Source: Acidobacteriota bacterium
Lineage (GTDB): Bacteria; Acidobacteriota; Vicinamibacteria; Vicinamibacterales; JAKQTR01
Assembly: GCA_026393675.1 (NCBI GenBank)
Contig: JAPKZQ010000046.1
Location: 123,715-187,714 of the forward strand
Direction of reading: 5' to 3'
DNA: 64,000 nt
The notes under the pieces were generated by a model. The model was not told the origin of the DNA, ran no database searches, and saw nothing but the letters and a program-made list of their open reading frames with translations. The stretch's first letter is position 1. Every line of letters starts with the position of its first letter. The translations under genes and the position numbers were made by a program. Shown here one piece after another: positions 11,577-20,669 of this stretch.

Positions 11577-11843
11577 GTCTGACAGTTTATACCGAAGTGG
11601 CGCAGGGCCGAGGAGCCTGTTGAAGCGGCCTCGCCGCGTTGAACTCCTACTGTTTTGATGTGGCTTGACTTGCCACTGACCAATGGGTACTCTGGCCCCA
11701 ACTGCCGTCGGGGGTTGCACTTGGCTCATCTATGCAACTTCTGCCGATGCCCCCGGTGAGACGAGCATTCAAATTCCTAGCGTTGTTCAGTTTGAATTCA
11801 TCAACCGTTGAGTGCGGCGCCGCGGCGCCGGAGGAGTGCGACA
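11577..11843. promoter_or_regulatory. divergent promoter region between mutase and glutamate dehydrogenase
   Basis: The minus strand carries TATAAA (11591-11586), 9 nt before the mutase ATG. The gdhA side has an A/T-rich stretch (TTCAGTTTGAATTCATCAACC, about 11787-11807) that may hold a promoter, and a GAGGAG ribosome-binding site at 11831-11836. No convincing gene is present here. Confidence 0.45.
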
Positions 11844-13127
11844 GTGTCCAAGCCATTCAATCCGTTTGAAATGGCGCAGGCCCAGTTCGACAAGGTGGCC
11901 GACATCCTCGATCTGGATGCCGGTACCCGCGAGCTGTTGCGGTGGCCGATGCGCGAGTTTCAGTTCGCCATCCCCGTTCGCATGGATGACGGAAAAGTGA
12001 AGGTGTTCCGCGGCTTCCGCGTGCAGCACAACGATGCCCGCGGCCCCAACAAGGGCGGCATCCGCTTCCATCCGCACGAGACGCTCGACACGGTCCGCGC
12101 GCTGGGGACGTGGATGACCTGGAAGTGCGCGGTCGTCGACATTCCGCTCGGCGGCGGGAAGGGCGGCGTCATCTGCGATCCGCACCACCTGAGCGCCCGC
12201 GAGCAGGAAGGCATCTGCCGCGGCTGGGTGCGGCAGCTGGCGAATAACGTGGGCTATACGCGCGACGTCCCGGCGCCCGACGTGATGACCAACCCGCAGC
12301 ATATGGTCTGGATGATGGACGAGCTTGAAGTCATCCACGGCGGCAAGGAGCCCGGCTTCATCACGGGTAAGCCCGTGGGCATGGGTGGCTCGCTCGGCCG
12401 CACCGAGGCCACCGGCTACGGCGTCATCTACACCGTCCGCGAAGCCTGTAAGATGCTGGGCCTCGGCATCACCAAGTCGACGGCCGCCGTGCAGGGCTTC
12501 GGCAACGTCGGGCAGTACTCGGTGCAGCTGTTCACCAAGTACGGCGGCAAGGTCATCTGCGTGTCGTGCTGGGACGAGGCCGACCAGAAGACCTACACGT
12601 TCCGCAAGATGGATGGCGTGACGTTCGAAGAGCTGATTGGGATCACCGACAAGTTCGGCACGGTCGACAAGGCCAAGGCCAAGACGCTCGGACACGAGAT
12701 CCTGGCTGGGGACGCCTGGATCGAACAGGATGTCGACATCCTCATTCCGGCCGCGATCGAGAACCAGATCACCGGCGACAACGTGAACCGGATCAGCAAG
12801 AAGGTCAAGCTGGTGGCCGAGGGCGCCAATGGCCCGACCACCCCGGAAGCCGACAAGGTCCTCGAGGCGCGCGGCATCTACGTGATTCCGGACTTCCTCT
12901 GCAACGCGGGCGGCGTCACCTGCAGCTACTTCGAGCAGGTCCAGGGCAACATGAACTACTACTGGCCCAAGGACGAAGTGTTGAGCAAGCTCGATCACAT
13001 CATGACCAACGCCTTCCATGGCGTGGCCGAACTGGCCAAGAGCAAGAAGCTGTACACCCGCGACGCGGCGTATGTCATCGCGATCAATCGCGTGGCGAGC
13101 GCCTGCCATCAGCGCGGGTGGGTGTAG
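11844..13127 (+). CDS. gdhA: Glu/Leu/Phe/Val dehydrogenase family, glutamate dehydrogenase
   Basis: NAD(P)-dependent oxidative deamination of glutamate (or reverse amination). Signatures: GPNKGGIRFHP, the active-site segment WKCAVVDIPLGGGKGGV, PAPDVMTN with the catalytic Asp, the KPVGMGGSLGR TEATG-type loop, and the Rossmann glycine motif QGFGNVGQ. NAD versus NADP use cannot be fixed by eye. I choose the GTG start (VSKPFNPFE) because GAGGAG sits 7 nt ahead; the TTG 36 bp upstream lacks one. 427 aa is the hexameric GDH size. It is transcribed away from the mutase genes and is followed by a hairpin terminator candidate. Confidence 0.95.
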   Translation: MSKPFNPFEMAQAQFDKVADILDLDAGTRELLRWPMREFQFAIPVRMDDGKVKVFRGFRVQHNDARGPNKGGIRFHPHETLDTVRALGTWMTWKCAVVDIPLGGGKGGVICDPHHLSAREQEGICRGWVRQLANNVGYTRDVPAPDVMTNPQHMVWMMDELEVIHGGKEPGFITGKPVGMGGSLGRTEATGYGVIYTVREACKMLGLGITKSTAAVQGFGNVGQYSVQLFTKYGGKVICVSCWDEADQKTYTFRKMDGVTFEELIGITDKFGTVDKAKAKTLGHEILAGDAWIEQDVDILIPAAIENQITGDNVNRISKKVKLVAEGANGPTTPEADKVLEARGIYVIPDFLCNAGGVTCSYFEQVQGNMNYYWPKDEVLSKLDHIMTNAFHGVAELAKSKKLYTRDAAYVIAINRVASACHQRGWV

Positions 13128-13177
13128 GACGGGATTCGGGGTTCGGGAGTCGGGGTTCGGGGCCCACAGGGTAATCG
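13128..13177. repeat. heptad-type repeat tract (GGGATTC/GGGGTTC/GGGAGTC)
   Basis: Tandem degenerate 7-mers follow the gdhA stop. The same family occurs as CCCGAATCCCGAA at about 9870-9900, 13332-13352, 34620-34660, 34803-34836, 43435-43492 and 63695-63815. It always lies between genes. Confidence 0.6.
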
Positions 13178-13212
13178 AAAGGGACCGGGAGCAACGAGCT
13201 TTCGGTCTCTTT
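13178..13212 (+). terminator. hairpin terminator candidate after gdhA
   Basis: AAAGGGACCG pairs with CGGTCTCTTT (9 of 10, one G:U) across a 15-nt loop and is followed by TTCTTC. It is about 50 bp past the gdhA stop. Confidence 0.5.
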
Positions 13213-13350
13213 CTTCGTACCTGATTCTCGGTCGTCGGGAGTCGTGAGCCCAATCCCTACACACCGCATCCCGCCTTGGTATCTTCCCCTGACCTGCGCG
13301 TGGCCCGTCGAAGTTCGACCGGGGAATTCCGCCCGAATCCCGAATCCCGA

Positions 13351-13380
13351 TTGAGTCCCCTCCCTCCGTCAGTCCATACT
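13351..13380 (+). promoter_or_regulatory. promoter candidate for the GAF/ATP-grasp gene
   Basis: TTGAGT (13351-13356), an 18-bp spacer and CATACT (13375-13380), 10 nt before the ATG. That predicts a 5' untranslated region of only a few bases. Confidence 0.4.
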
Positions 13381-13390
13381 GTTCACATCC

Positions 13391-16150
13391 ATGACGACTC
13401 CTGGCGACGGCCCCATCGACATGTTCGACCGCCTGCGCGAGCGGGCGAAGGAACTGACCTGCCTCTACCAGGTGCACGACCTGACGTCTGACCCTGAACG
13501 GACGCCAGACGACGTCTGTCGCGGCCTGGTGACGGCGATTCCGCCAGGCTGGCTCCACCCGGATTCGTGCTGGACCAAGATCACGATTGAGTCGTCGGTC
13601 TACGAGCCGTCGCTCGTCACCGAGACGCCATGGGTGCTGCGGGCGCCAGTGCTGGCGATGGGCAAGCCGGTCGGCGCCGTGGAAGTCTTCTACGCCCGCC
13701 ACTTCCCGAAGGTCGACGAAGGCCCGTTCCTCAAGGAGGAGCGCCGCCTCATCGACGCGATTGCCGCGTTGCTCGGTCAGTACCTCACCGAGCGACGCCT
13801 CCGCGGCATGCTGCGCCACTGGCACGTCTCGCTCGAGCAATTGCCCGTCGATGACCGCCGGGAATGGCGCGTCATTGTCGAGTTCCTCCGGCGCACGGAC
13901 CCGCACCTGCTGCAGCGCGTGTCGCGGCGGATGATCAACCATCTCGTCTGGCAAGGCATCGAGGAAGCGCAGAACCTGCTGGAACGCCTGGGTGCCAATC
14001 AGCGCAACCGGGAAACATCGGACGAGAATCGCCCGCTCGAGCGGGCGAGCCTCGATGAGGTGATGGGCATCACCAATGCCGCGTTCCGGATTGCCGCCTC
14101 GAACCTGAGCGACGACGAAATCGTGCACGTCATCGATCTGTGGGTCAAGGACGACAAGAGCGGCTTCCTCGTGGAGGCGGTGGAGAACCAGCGCACGTCG
14201 CTTGGCGAGATCGCGGATGCGCTCGAGCGCTTCCAGCATATGGGATTCGAGGACAAGGAACTGTCGCGATCGGTGCAGCTCGGCCTGCGCGTGTCGCTGG
14301 TCCGGCGGTTCCTCACCGAAGATCTCGAGTACATCAACACGGCCAAGCACTATCTACACGTGCACGATTTCTGCGACATTGTGCAGCACGTGGTCTCGCC
14401 CGCCGGGTCGCGCGGCAAGCTGGGCGGCAAGAGTTCGGGCCTGCTGCTCGCCTACAACATCGTCCGCCGGTCCGAAGAGTACGAGGACGCGCTCGGCGCC
14501 ATCAAGATCCCGAAAACCTGGTACCTCACCTCGGACGGGATCCTCGCCTTCATCGACCATAATCACCTGCAGGATATCCACAACCGCAAGTACCTCGAGA
14601 TCGAACAGGTCCGCAAGGAATACCCGCACATCGTCCAGGCGTTCAAGAACTCGGATTTTCCGAAGGAAATCCTCAAGGGGCTCGCCGTCGCGCTCGACGA
14701 CATGGGCGATCGGCCGCTGATCGTCCGCAGTTCGAGCCTGCTCGAGGACCGGATTGGATCGGCGTTCTCAGGCAAGTACAAGAGCCTGTTTCTGGCCAAT
14801 CGCGGCACGAAGCGTGAACGGATGCTGGCGCTGCTCGATGCGATCGCCGAAGTGTACGCCTCGATCTTCAGCCCCGATCCGATCGAGTACCGCGCCGAGC
14901 GCGGCATGCTCGATCTGCACGAGGAGATGGGCGTTATGATCCAGGAAGTGGTCGGCACGAAGGTCGGCCGCTACTTCCTGCCCGCGTTTGGCGGCGTCGC
15001 CTTCAGCAACAACGAATTCCGGTGGTCGCCGCGCATCACGCGCGAGGACGGCCTGGTGCGCCTGGTGCCCGGCCTCGGCACGCGGGCCGTGGATCGGCTG
15101 AGCGACGACTATCCCGTGCTGCTCGCGCCGGGCCAGCCGGGCCTGCGCGCGAATGTCACGCCGCAGGAGGTCATCCGCTATTCGCCGAAGCGTGTCGACC
15201 TGATCAATCTCGAGGCCAACCGGTTCGCGACGGTGCTGATCTCGGATCTGCTCAAGCAGTACGGGGCCAAGTACCCGATGTTCAAGCAGGTCTTCTCGCT
15301 CTGCGACCGGGACGGATTGCGCCCGGTCGGAGGCCTCGACTGGGACGGCTCGACTGATGACATCGTGGCGACGTTCGAGGGGCTCGCGACCACGACGCCC
15401 TTCCTCGCGCAGATGCGATCACTGCTGCGGGTGCTGCGCGAGAAGATCGGCGGCCCGGTCGACATCGAGTTCGCGCACGACGGCAAGGACTTCTACCTGT
15501 TGCAGTGCCGGCCACAGAGCTACATGGACGAGGTGGCCGCGACGCCGATTCCGCGGGACATCCCGGCTGAGCGCATCATCTTCACCGCCAAGCGGTTCGT
15601 CTCGAACGGCCGGCTGCCCGATATCACGCACATCGTGTTTGTCGATCCGCACCAGTACGAGCGTCTCGAGAACCTGGACGCGCTGCGCAACGTCGGGCGC
15701 GCGATGGGACGGCTCAACAAGCTGCTCCCGAAACGCCAGTTCGCCATGATTGGACCAGGTCGCTGGGGCAGCCGGGGCGATATCAAGCTTGGCGTCACGG
15801 TCACATACTCGGATATCAGCAATACCGTGTTGCTCATGGAAGTCGGGGAGAAACGCGGAGGCGCGATGCCCGAACTGTCGTTTGGCACACACTTTTTCCA
15901 GGACCTGGTCGAATCGGCGATCCGCTATTTGCCGATCTATCCCGACGACCCCGGCGTGATCTTCAACCGGGCATTCCTGTTGAACGCACCGAACCAGTTT
16001 GCGGCACTGGTTCCGGAGTTCGCGAACCTGGCCGACACCATCCACGTGATTGACGTGGCCGCCTCAGCCGATGGCCAAGTGCTACGGGTCTTGATGAACG
16101 CGGATCAGGACGAGGCGATCGGGTTCCTCGCCACGCCGGGACTGGCGTAA
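13391..16150 (+). CDS. GAF domain plus pyruvate phosphate dikinase ATP-binding (PPDK_N) protein, no swivel or PEP domain
   Basis: 919 aa. Residues about 10-150 look like a GAF domain (PVGAVEVFYARHFPKVDEGPF then EERRLIDAIAALLGQYL). Helical segments run to about 330. The ATP-grasp half of PEP synthase follows: GKLGGKSSGLLLA, PLIVRSSSLLEDRIGSAF, and the closing DIEFAHDGKDFYLLQCRPQ. The last 200 residues (including GPGRWGSRGDIKLGVTV) match no domain I know. A canonical PEP synthase would have a His swivel domain and a PEP/pyruvate barrel after the ATP-grasp; both are missing. The protein may phosphorylate a separate partner or small molecule, with the GAF domain sensing a ligand. The ATG has no Shine-Dalgarno sequence and a very close -10 hexamer. 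Downstream lies the mobile segment, starting 4 bp after the stop. Confidence 0.8.
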   Translation: MTTPGDGPIDMFDRLRERAKELTCLYQVHDLTSDPERTPDDVCRGLVTAIPPGWLHPDSCWTKITIESSVYEPSLVTETPWVLRAPVLAMGKPVGAVEVFYARHFPKVDEGPFLKEERRLIDAIAALLGQYLTERRLRGMLRHWHVSLEQLPVDDRREWRVIVEFLRRTDPHLLQRVSRRMINHLVWQGIEEAQNLLERLGANQRNRETSDENRPLERASLDEVMGITNAAFRIAASNLSDDEIVHVIDLWVKDDKSGFLVEAVENQRTSLGEIADALERFQHMGFEDKELSRSVQLGLRVSLVRRFLTEDLEYINTAKHYLHVHDFCDIVQHVVSPAGSRGKLGGKSSGLLLAYNIVRRSEEYEDALGAIKIPKTWYLTSDGILAFIDHNHLQDIHNRKYLEIEQVRKEYPHIVQAFKNSDFPKEILKGLAVALDDMGDRPLIVRSSSLLEDRIGSAFSGKYKSLFLANRGTKRERMLALLDAIAEVYASIFSPDPIEYRAERGMLDLHEEMGVMIQEVVGTKVGRYFLPAFGGVAFSNNEFRWSPRITREDGLVRLVPGLGTRAVDRLSDDYPVLLAPGQPGLRANVTPQEVIRYSPKRVDLINLEANRFATVLISDLLKQYGAKYPMFKQVFSLCDRDGLRPVGGLDWDGSTDDIVATFEGLATTTPFLAQMRSLLRVLREKIGGPVDIEFAHDGKDFYLLQCRPQSYMDEVAATPIPRDIPAERIIFTAKRFVSNGRLPDITHIVFVDPHQYERLENLDALRNVGRAMGRLNKLLPKRQFAMIGPGRWGSRGDIKLGVTVTYSDISNTVLLMEVGEKRGGAMPELSFGTHFFQDLVESAIRYLPIYPDDPGVIFNRAFLLNAPNQFAALVPEFANLADTIHVIDVAASADGQVLRVLMNADQDEAIGFLATPGLA

Positions 16151-16154
16151 AGGC

Positions 16155-16181
16155 GGGGTCAGATCCAAAACACAACATCTT
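16155..16181 (+). repeat. left 27-bp terminal inverted repeat
   Basis: Starts GGGGTCAGATCCAAAACA and ends ACATCTT. Identical over all 27 bases to the complement of 20670-20696. It begins 4 bp after the stop codon of the GAF/ATP-grasp gene. Confidence 0.85.
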
Positions 16182-16183
16182 AA

Positions 16184-17840
16184 CCCGGATTTCCGATTTA
16201 GCTGTGGTACCTTCACCCATCCGATCAGTCGCCACGCCTTGATTTGCGCGGGTTCCGCACGAGGAACCCCCGCCAGAATGGGTGACACCCTGTGGGTGAG
16301 AAGGAATCCGAGCCCTTTCAGTTCACCTTCAACGGGTTTCTGAAGGTCGCGTTTCAGGGATCGCGCGTTACGTCGGACGCGGGCTTGATCTTGGTCCGCG
16401 AACTGGATGAACGCCTCGGCCTGGAGGCGATCATGGCCGAGCACCTGAGCGACTCCCGCCACGGCCTGAACACGCAGTTCCGGCTGCCCGATCTCCTGCG
16501 GCAGTCGGTGTACAGCCGCTTGGCGGGCTACGAAGACCTCAACGACGCGCAGCGTCTCTCGACCGATCCGACATTTCGTCTGATCGGGTCGCCGACGCGG
16601 TGGGACCGGAGCGCGGCCCTGACCTCCACGCTGCATTGGTTCGAGACCGAGCTGCTGACCCATGAGGAGAACCTCGTCGGGTTGATGGCCGTGAACCGCG
16701 ACCTAATCGGACAGGCTGAGACGTTCGACCGATCCGACCGTACGGTGCTCGACATGGATTCCAGCGAGAGCCCGGTGCATGGGCAGCAGGAAGGCAGTGC
16801 CTACAACGGCCACTTCGAGACGGTCTGTTATCACCCGCTATTCCTGTTCAACGATCTCGGCGACTGTCTGGCGGCGAAGCTGCGGCCGGGGAACGTCTCA
16901 AGCGCGGACGACTGGGAGGAGTTGCTCGTGCCCGAGGTCGACCGCCAGCAGTCCGAGGGGCAGCGCGTCGCGTTCCGGGCTGACGCCGCCTTCGCGCGGC
17001 CGGCGATCTACGAGGCGCTGGAGGCGCGCGGCGTGGGCTACGCCATCCGCATCCCGGGCAACAAGAATCTGGAGCTGGCGATCGAAGACATCCTGTTTCG
17101 GTCGCCGGGTCGGCCCAGCCGGAAGCCGTTGGTCCGCTACAAAAGCTTCCAGTATCAGGCGGACAGCTGGACCACGCCCCGGCGGGTCGTGGCGAAAGTC
17201 GAGCATCACGCGGGCGAGCTGTTCCCGCGCGTCGGTTTCATCGTGACAAATCTCCCGCTCCCCAATCGCGCCGTGGTGCGGTTCTACGACAAGCGTGGCA
17301 CGGCCGAGCAATGGATCAAGGAGGGGAAGCAAGCGGCGCACTGGACGCGCCTGTCATGTCATCGGTTCCGGGCGAATGAGGTCAGGTTGCAGCTGAGCGT
17401 GCTGGCCTACAACTTGGGGAATCTGTGGCGCCGACTCTTGCTACCGAGACGGATCGAGAGCTGGTCGCTCACCAGTCTCCAGCAGCGCCTCGTCAAGACG
17501 GGTGGACGGCTGGTCAAACACGCAAGGTATTACTGGCTCCTGCTGGCCGAGAGCCACCTGACGCGGCGCCTGTTCGGCGCGATGCTCCGGCGGCTCTGGG
17601 CGCTCCCGGTGCCGACCGGCTGAGGGACGATGGTGGTGGGAGACCGTTTGGGCGAAGAGAGGGCGCAACGCGAGAGAGGTGTCGGAGAACTGTGGGCGGT
17701 GGCGGGTTCGGCGTCCGGAACTCAGGTCGCCGTGGCGGGCGTCATGAGGTGCGACCCCTGCGACCAGAGTATTCGAGCAGGAGAGAGCGACCGGGTGTAG
17801 GATGTGGCCGATCTTCGGAAGCCAAATCGGAAATGTCAGG
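16184..17840 (+). mobile_element. probable minimal IS1380-family insertion sequence
   Basis: ATTTCCGATTTAGC at 16189-16202 and the complement of ATTTCCGATTTGGC at 17821-17834 agree at 13 of 14 bases and enclose the transposase in about 1.65 kb, the usual IS1380 size. Exact ends are approximate. Confidence 0.6.
16292..17623 (+). CDS. IS1380-family transposase
   Basis: DDE transposase of 443 aa. The catalytic triad can be placed: Asp in VLDMDSSESPVHG, Asp in AFRADAAFARP, and Glu in the GTAEQWIKEGKQAAHW block typical of IS1380/IS4-like enzymes. The N-terminal FQGSRVTSDAGLILVRELDE motif is characteristic of IS1380. The frame is open throughout, so the element could be active. I keep the GTG start (VGEKESEPFQF). 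Upstream 130 bp contain the left end of the IS. Confidence 0.92.
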   Translation: MGEKESEPFQFTFNGFLKVAFQGSRVTSDAGLILVRELDERLGLEAIMAEHLSDSRHGLNTQFRLPDLLRQSVYSRLAGYEDLNDAQRLSTDPTFRLIGSPTRWDRSAALTSTLHWFETELLTHEENLVGLMAVNRDLIGQAETFDRSDRTVLDMDSSESPVHGQQEGSAYNGHFETVCYHPLFLFNDLGDCLAAKLRPGNVSSADDWEELLVPEVDRQQSEGQRVAFRADAAFARPAIYEALEARGVGYAIRIPGNKNLELAIEDILFRSPGRPSRKPLVRYKSFQYQADSWTTPRRVVAKVEHHAGELFPRVGFIVTNLPLPNRAVVRFYDKRGTAEQWIKEGKQAAHWTRLSCHRFRANEVRLQLSVLAYNLGNLWRRLLLPRRIESWSLTSLQQRLVKTGGRLVKHARYYWLLLAESHLTRRLFGAMLRRLWALPVPTG

Positions 17841-17971
17841 TCACAGGACTGGCGGCGGTCCCCCTGACCTCCTGAACGCGGGGCTCGACAAGGGCACGGT
17901 TCGAGAAGCACGGGGGCTCGCCCAACTCGATCACGGTCTCGAGGGCCTTCCAGGCCACACTGAGGACAAGC
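17624..17971. other. gene-free stretch containing the right end of the IS1380 unit
   Basis: 348 bp without a credible gene. It contains the IS right end (GCCAAATCGGAAAT at 17821-17834). The remainder is G/A-rich and then leads into the zinc-ribbon gene, for which I see no clear promoter. Confidence 0.5.
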
Positions 17972-19474
17972 ATGAAACACTGTCCCAAATGCAACATCGA
18001 GCTAGCAGATGAATTCAGATTCTGCAAGGAGTGCGGTTGCCCTCTCGCCGACGATGGCGGCATCGAGCCTACAGCGCATTGCCCCGCGTGCGGCGTGGTT
18101 GTTCAACGTGAGTGGAAGTTCTGCAAGGCCTGCGCCTCCGATCTTAGGCAGTTGCCCGTCCAGGCACAGACTTCTGCCGAAGTTGTCTCGACGTCACTTC
18201 CCAAGCCGGCTTCACCGCCACGACCTGAGACGAAGGAACTGCCGCCGACACGCCGACGGATTGGGCTGCTCGCCGGCGTGATTGCTGCCGCAACGATTGC
18301 GGCAGCGTCGGCCGTTGGCTGGTACTTATGGGGAGTGTCTGTTTCAATCGCATCGACACCTGCCGGTGCTACCGTGTTCGTCGACGGTGTCGAAGCCGGG
18401 ACGACGCCACCTCTTGGCGCGATAGCGGTTCGGCACACGCGACACGGCGGGCACCTCGTGCAGCTTAGGCTCAACGGGTACGATCCGTGGAGTGAGCTGG
18501 TGGAATTCGGTCCGACGGAGTTCTCGAAGGAGGTCAACGCGCAGCTTGTTGCCGCAACGGTTTCAATCAGTGTGAGGAGCATACCCCCCAACGTCGCTGT
18601 CGAGATCGACGGGCGGCTAGTCGGCCGGACAGATGCGGCAACCGGGGTGCTCACCGTCCCTGGGCTGTCCCGCGCACCGCACAGAGTGATCTTGCACGGC
18701 GCGGACCTTAATGAGTGGGTTCGTGACATAGCGGGGCAGACCTCCGAGACGATCTCCGCGACACTCGTGCCCATCAGCGCAGCAACGGCGAGGCTTGCTG
18801 ACAGTCAACCGACCGCAAGAGAGGGTGGCCGAAAAGCAGGTGATCTGAGCTCAGCCGACTCCACCATCCTGCGCGGGACCGACGCGCTCGGCGAGGCGAC
18901 TCTGGTCGCTTATTGGCGTTTCGAAGGCAACGCGTACGACTCACGAAGAGACGTCGAGGGAATCGCACATTCTGTCTCGTATGGTGCTTCCTACGGGAGG
19001 GTCAACAAAGGCGCGAGTTTCAACGGAGCCAACTCCTACATTGGTTCGGCCGCGTTGGACGTTTCGTATCCTCTGACTATTGTGTGTTGGGAGAAGAGCA
19101 CGGCAGGCGGAGGCGCCGTGATCAGTTGGCAAAACGAGGTTCAAACAACGGGACCGTGGTTTTCTCTTGATAGCGGTTGGTCTCAGAATGGTCCGTCGTT
19201 CTTCAGAGTTAACTGGAAGGCCACGAATCTAAGAGACGGGAACTGGCATCACATTGCCGTGACCGTCGATGCCTCCGGAACGGTAACACAGTACGCGGAT
19301 GGGAACCTGGACTACTCCGGTAGGCCGGGAGTGAGTGGACGAGCTGGACAATACGCAATTGTCGGAGCTATCGCCACAAACCAGTACTTCTTCAACGGCC
19401 AACTTGATGAGCTGGCGGTTTTCGGCCGCGTTCTTACGGCTGCCGAGATACGCAATCTGATCAATGGGCGGTAG
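17972..19474 (+). CDS. double zinc-ribbon, single-pass membrane, PEGA and LamG-like protein
   Basis: 500 aa, unusual modular order: zinc ribbon 1 (CPKC...CKECG, residues 4-24), zinc ribbon 2 (CPAC...CKAC, about 37-54), a Pro-rich linker, one transmembrane helix (about 93-117), two PEGA-like beta repeats (STPAGATVFVDGVEAGTTPP and RSIPPNVAVEIDGRLVG, about 120-270), a linker, and a C-terminal concanavalin/LamG-type domain (LVAYWRFEGNAYD through WHHIAVTVDASG to GQLDELAVFGRVLTAAEI). The ribbons would face the cytoplasm and the PEGA/LamG part the periplasm or surface. Function unknown; LamG domains bind glycans or proteins. It lies inside the mobile segment and its base composition differs from flanking genes, so it was probably acquired with it. 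Confidence 0.8.
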   Translation: MKHCPKCNIELADEFRFCKECGCPLADDGGIEPTAHCPACGVVVQREWKFCKACASDLRQLPVQAQTSAEVVSTSLPKPASPPRPETKELPPTRRRIGLLAGVIAAATIAAASAVGWYLWGVSVSIASTPAGATVFVDGVEAGTTPPLGAIAVRHTRHGGHLVQLRLNGYDPWSELVEFGPTEFSKEVNAQLVAATVSISVRSIPPNVAVEIDGRLVGRTDAATGVLTVPGLSRAPHRVILHGADLNEWVRDIAGQTSETISATLVPISAATARLADSQPTAREGGRKAGDLSSADSTILRGTDALGEATLVAYWRFEGNAYDSRRDVEGIAHSVSYGASYGRVNKGASFNGANSYIGSAALDVSYPLTIVCWEKSTAGGGAVISWQNEVQTTGPWFSLDSGWSQNGPSFFRVNWKATNLRDGNWHHIAVTVDASGTVTQYADGNLDYSGRPGVSGRAGQYAIVGAIATNQYFFNGQLDELAVFGRVLTAAEIRNLINGR

Positions 19475-19616
19475 TGAGTCGGCCGTCACGAGAGCATCTC
19501 CACTGACGCCTGCGGTACACCGTACGGTCGGGGAGTATCTGGGTGGGTTATGCGGCGTGGGTCACGCGACTCTGTAGTGGAACACGCGGCCGGATTAACT
19601 TGGAAGGAGGGAGCTT

Positions 19617-20231
19617 ATGTCTGCGTTCTGCGCCCACTGCGGCACTGCACTCGATCCAGATGCCAAGTTCTGCCCATCATGCAGTCGACCCGTCAGCACC
19701 GTGACCACGTTCGCGTCTGATCTTCGCGTCGGCGTCCAGAGCGGCGTCCGCTCGATTGTGCAGGCTCCGTCAATGCAGGTGCCTCCTGCGGTGTGGGCAG
19801 GCGTCATCCAGATCTTCTGGGTCGTTCTCACCGTCGGCGCGGCCCTGACCTATTCGCTCCTCGCCCTGGCTGGCACGCTGGCCACCGGCGGAGCTGGGTT
19901 GTTCGGGCAGCAACCCGTAGCGGAACGGTACGCCGTTTGGCTGAGTATCTCCGCGCTCTTCTACCTCGTGCAATTATCGTGCCAGCTCCCCCTGGCGTTC
20001 GGCCTGTTCACGATGAAGCGCTGGGCCTACGGTCTGTATCTGTGGACGGTCGGTCCGCTGACACTCATCGGCTTGATTCTGAGGTTTGTCGCACCGTCCA
20101 CCCCAGAACTGGACCAGAGGCTTCCGTTGTCACTCAGCATGCTGAGCGCCCTCAGCTTGGTCTTTGCGCTAGGGCTCCTTGCCTTGCAGGTGTTTCTCGT
20201 GCTCAAGAGCAAGGACCGATTCGTGGGCTGA
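19617..20231 (+). CDS. zinc-ribbon polytopic membrane protein
   Basis: 204 aa. One N-terminal zinc ribbon (CAHCGTALDPDAKFCPSC, residues 5-22), a linker, then about four hydrophobic segments (roughly 60-85, 104-130, 138-158 and 173-195), so it is an inner-membrane protein with a cytoplasmic ribbon. The ATG has a strong AAGGAGG site 6 nt ahead, the best in this region. It is the second zinc-ribbon gene of the mobile cargo, and both ribbons start near the N-terminus, which suggests a common way of docking to a partner. Function not recognised. Confidence 0.8.
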   Translation: MSAFCAHCGTALDPDAKFCPSCSRPVSTVTTFASDLRVGVQSGVRSIVQAPSMQVPPAVWAGVIQIFWVVLTVGAALTYSLLALAGTLATGGAGLFGQQPVAERYAVWLSISALFYLVQLSCQLPLAFGLFTMKRWAYGLYLWTVGPLTLIGLILRFVAPSTPELDQRLPLSLSMLSALSLVFALGLLALQVFLVLKSKDRFVG

Positions 20232-20669
20232 GCATCTAGCATCCGGGATGGAGTTCTGAATCGCCTCGGCCGGTTCGCGTGTTGTGAAGTCAAGAGGGCA
20301 TGACCTCCCGAACCCTTGATCCTGTCGCCACCAGGGTCTACTTCGTCGACCTTGGCGGCTGGCTGACCATACTTCTCGCTGCCCTGGCTCTTCTGATGGG
20401 CTCTGGCGTCTGCTAGAGGAGAGGTGTTACTACAATCTCGACCAGCCAGGGATTGGCACAGGCACCCGGCGCCGACCCACAGGTGGTGACCGTTCGTCTC
20501 CAGGTCCCGACTTGTGACGCGTGAGCAACAGACTTGGCCGATGTGTGTTCAGTGGTGTGAGGCGGTACGGGAGTGGGCCGCGGCCACGGGGGCGGTGATT
20601 CCAGAGCTGTCGGATCAGCTGCACCTGGTCCCACATTGGGAAATCAGGCTTAAGGCGTCACATCACCCG
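20232..20669. other. right part of the mobile segment, no firm gene
   Basis: 438 bp. It contains one possible small membrane ORF (listed separately) and the sequence leading to the IS1380-like right end. Short open frames exist on both strands (for example 20514-20711 plus) but they run through the terminal repeat and show no recognisable protein. Confidence 0.5.
20300..20416 (+). CDS. possible 38-residue membrane peptide
   Basis: An ATG frame of 38 codons with a hydrophilic start (MTSRTLDPVATR) and one hydrophobic helix (WLTILLAALALLMG). It follows the zinc-ribbon membrane gene by 68 bp on the same strand. The nearby AAGAGGG is too close to the ATG to be a good ribosome-binding site. A small membrane subunit is possible; chance is equally possible. 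Confidence 0.25.
   Translation: MTSRTLDPVATRVYFVDLGGWLTILLAALALLMGSGVC

Noticed and set aside
11787..13253. 488-codon minus-strand open frame opposite gdhA
   Set aside because: It mirrors the codon pattern of gdhA, has no recognisable protein and spans the whole gene antisense. High GC gives such shadows.
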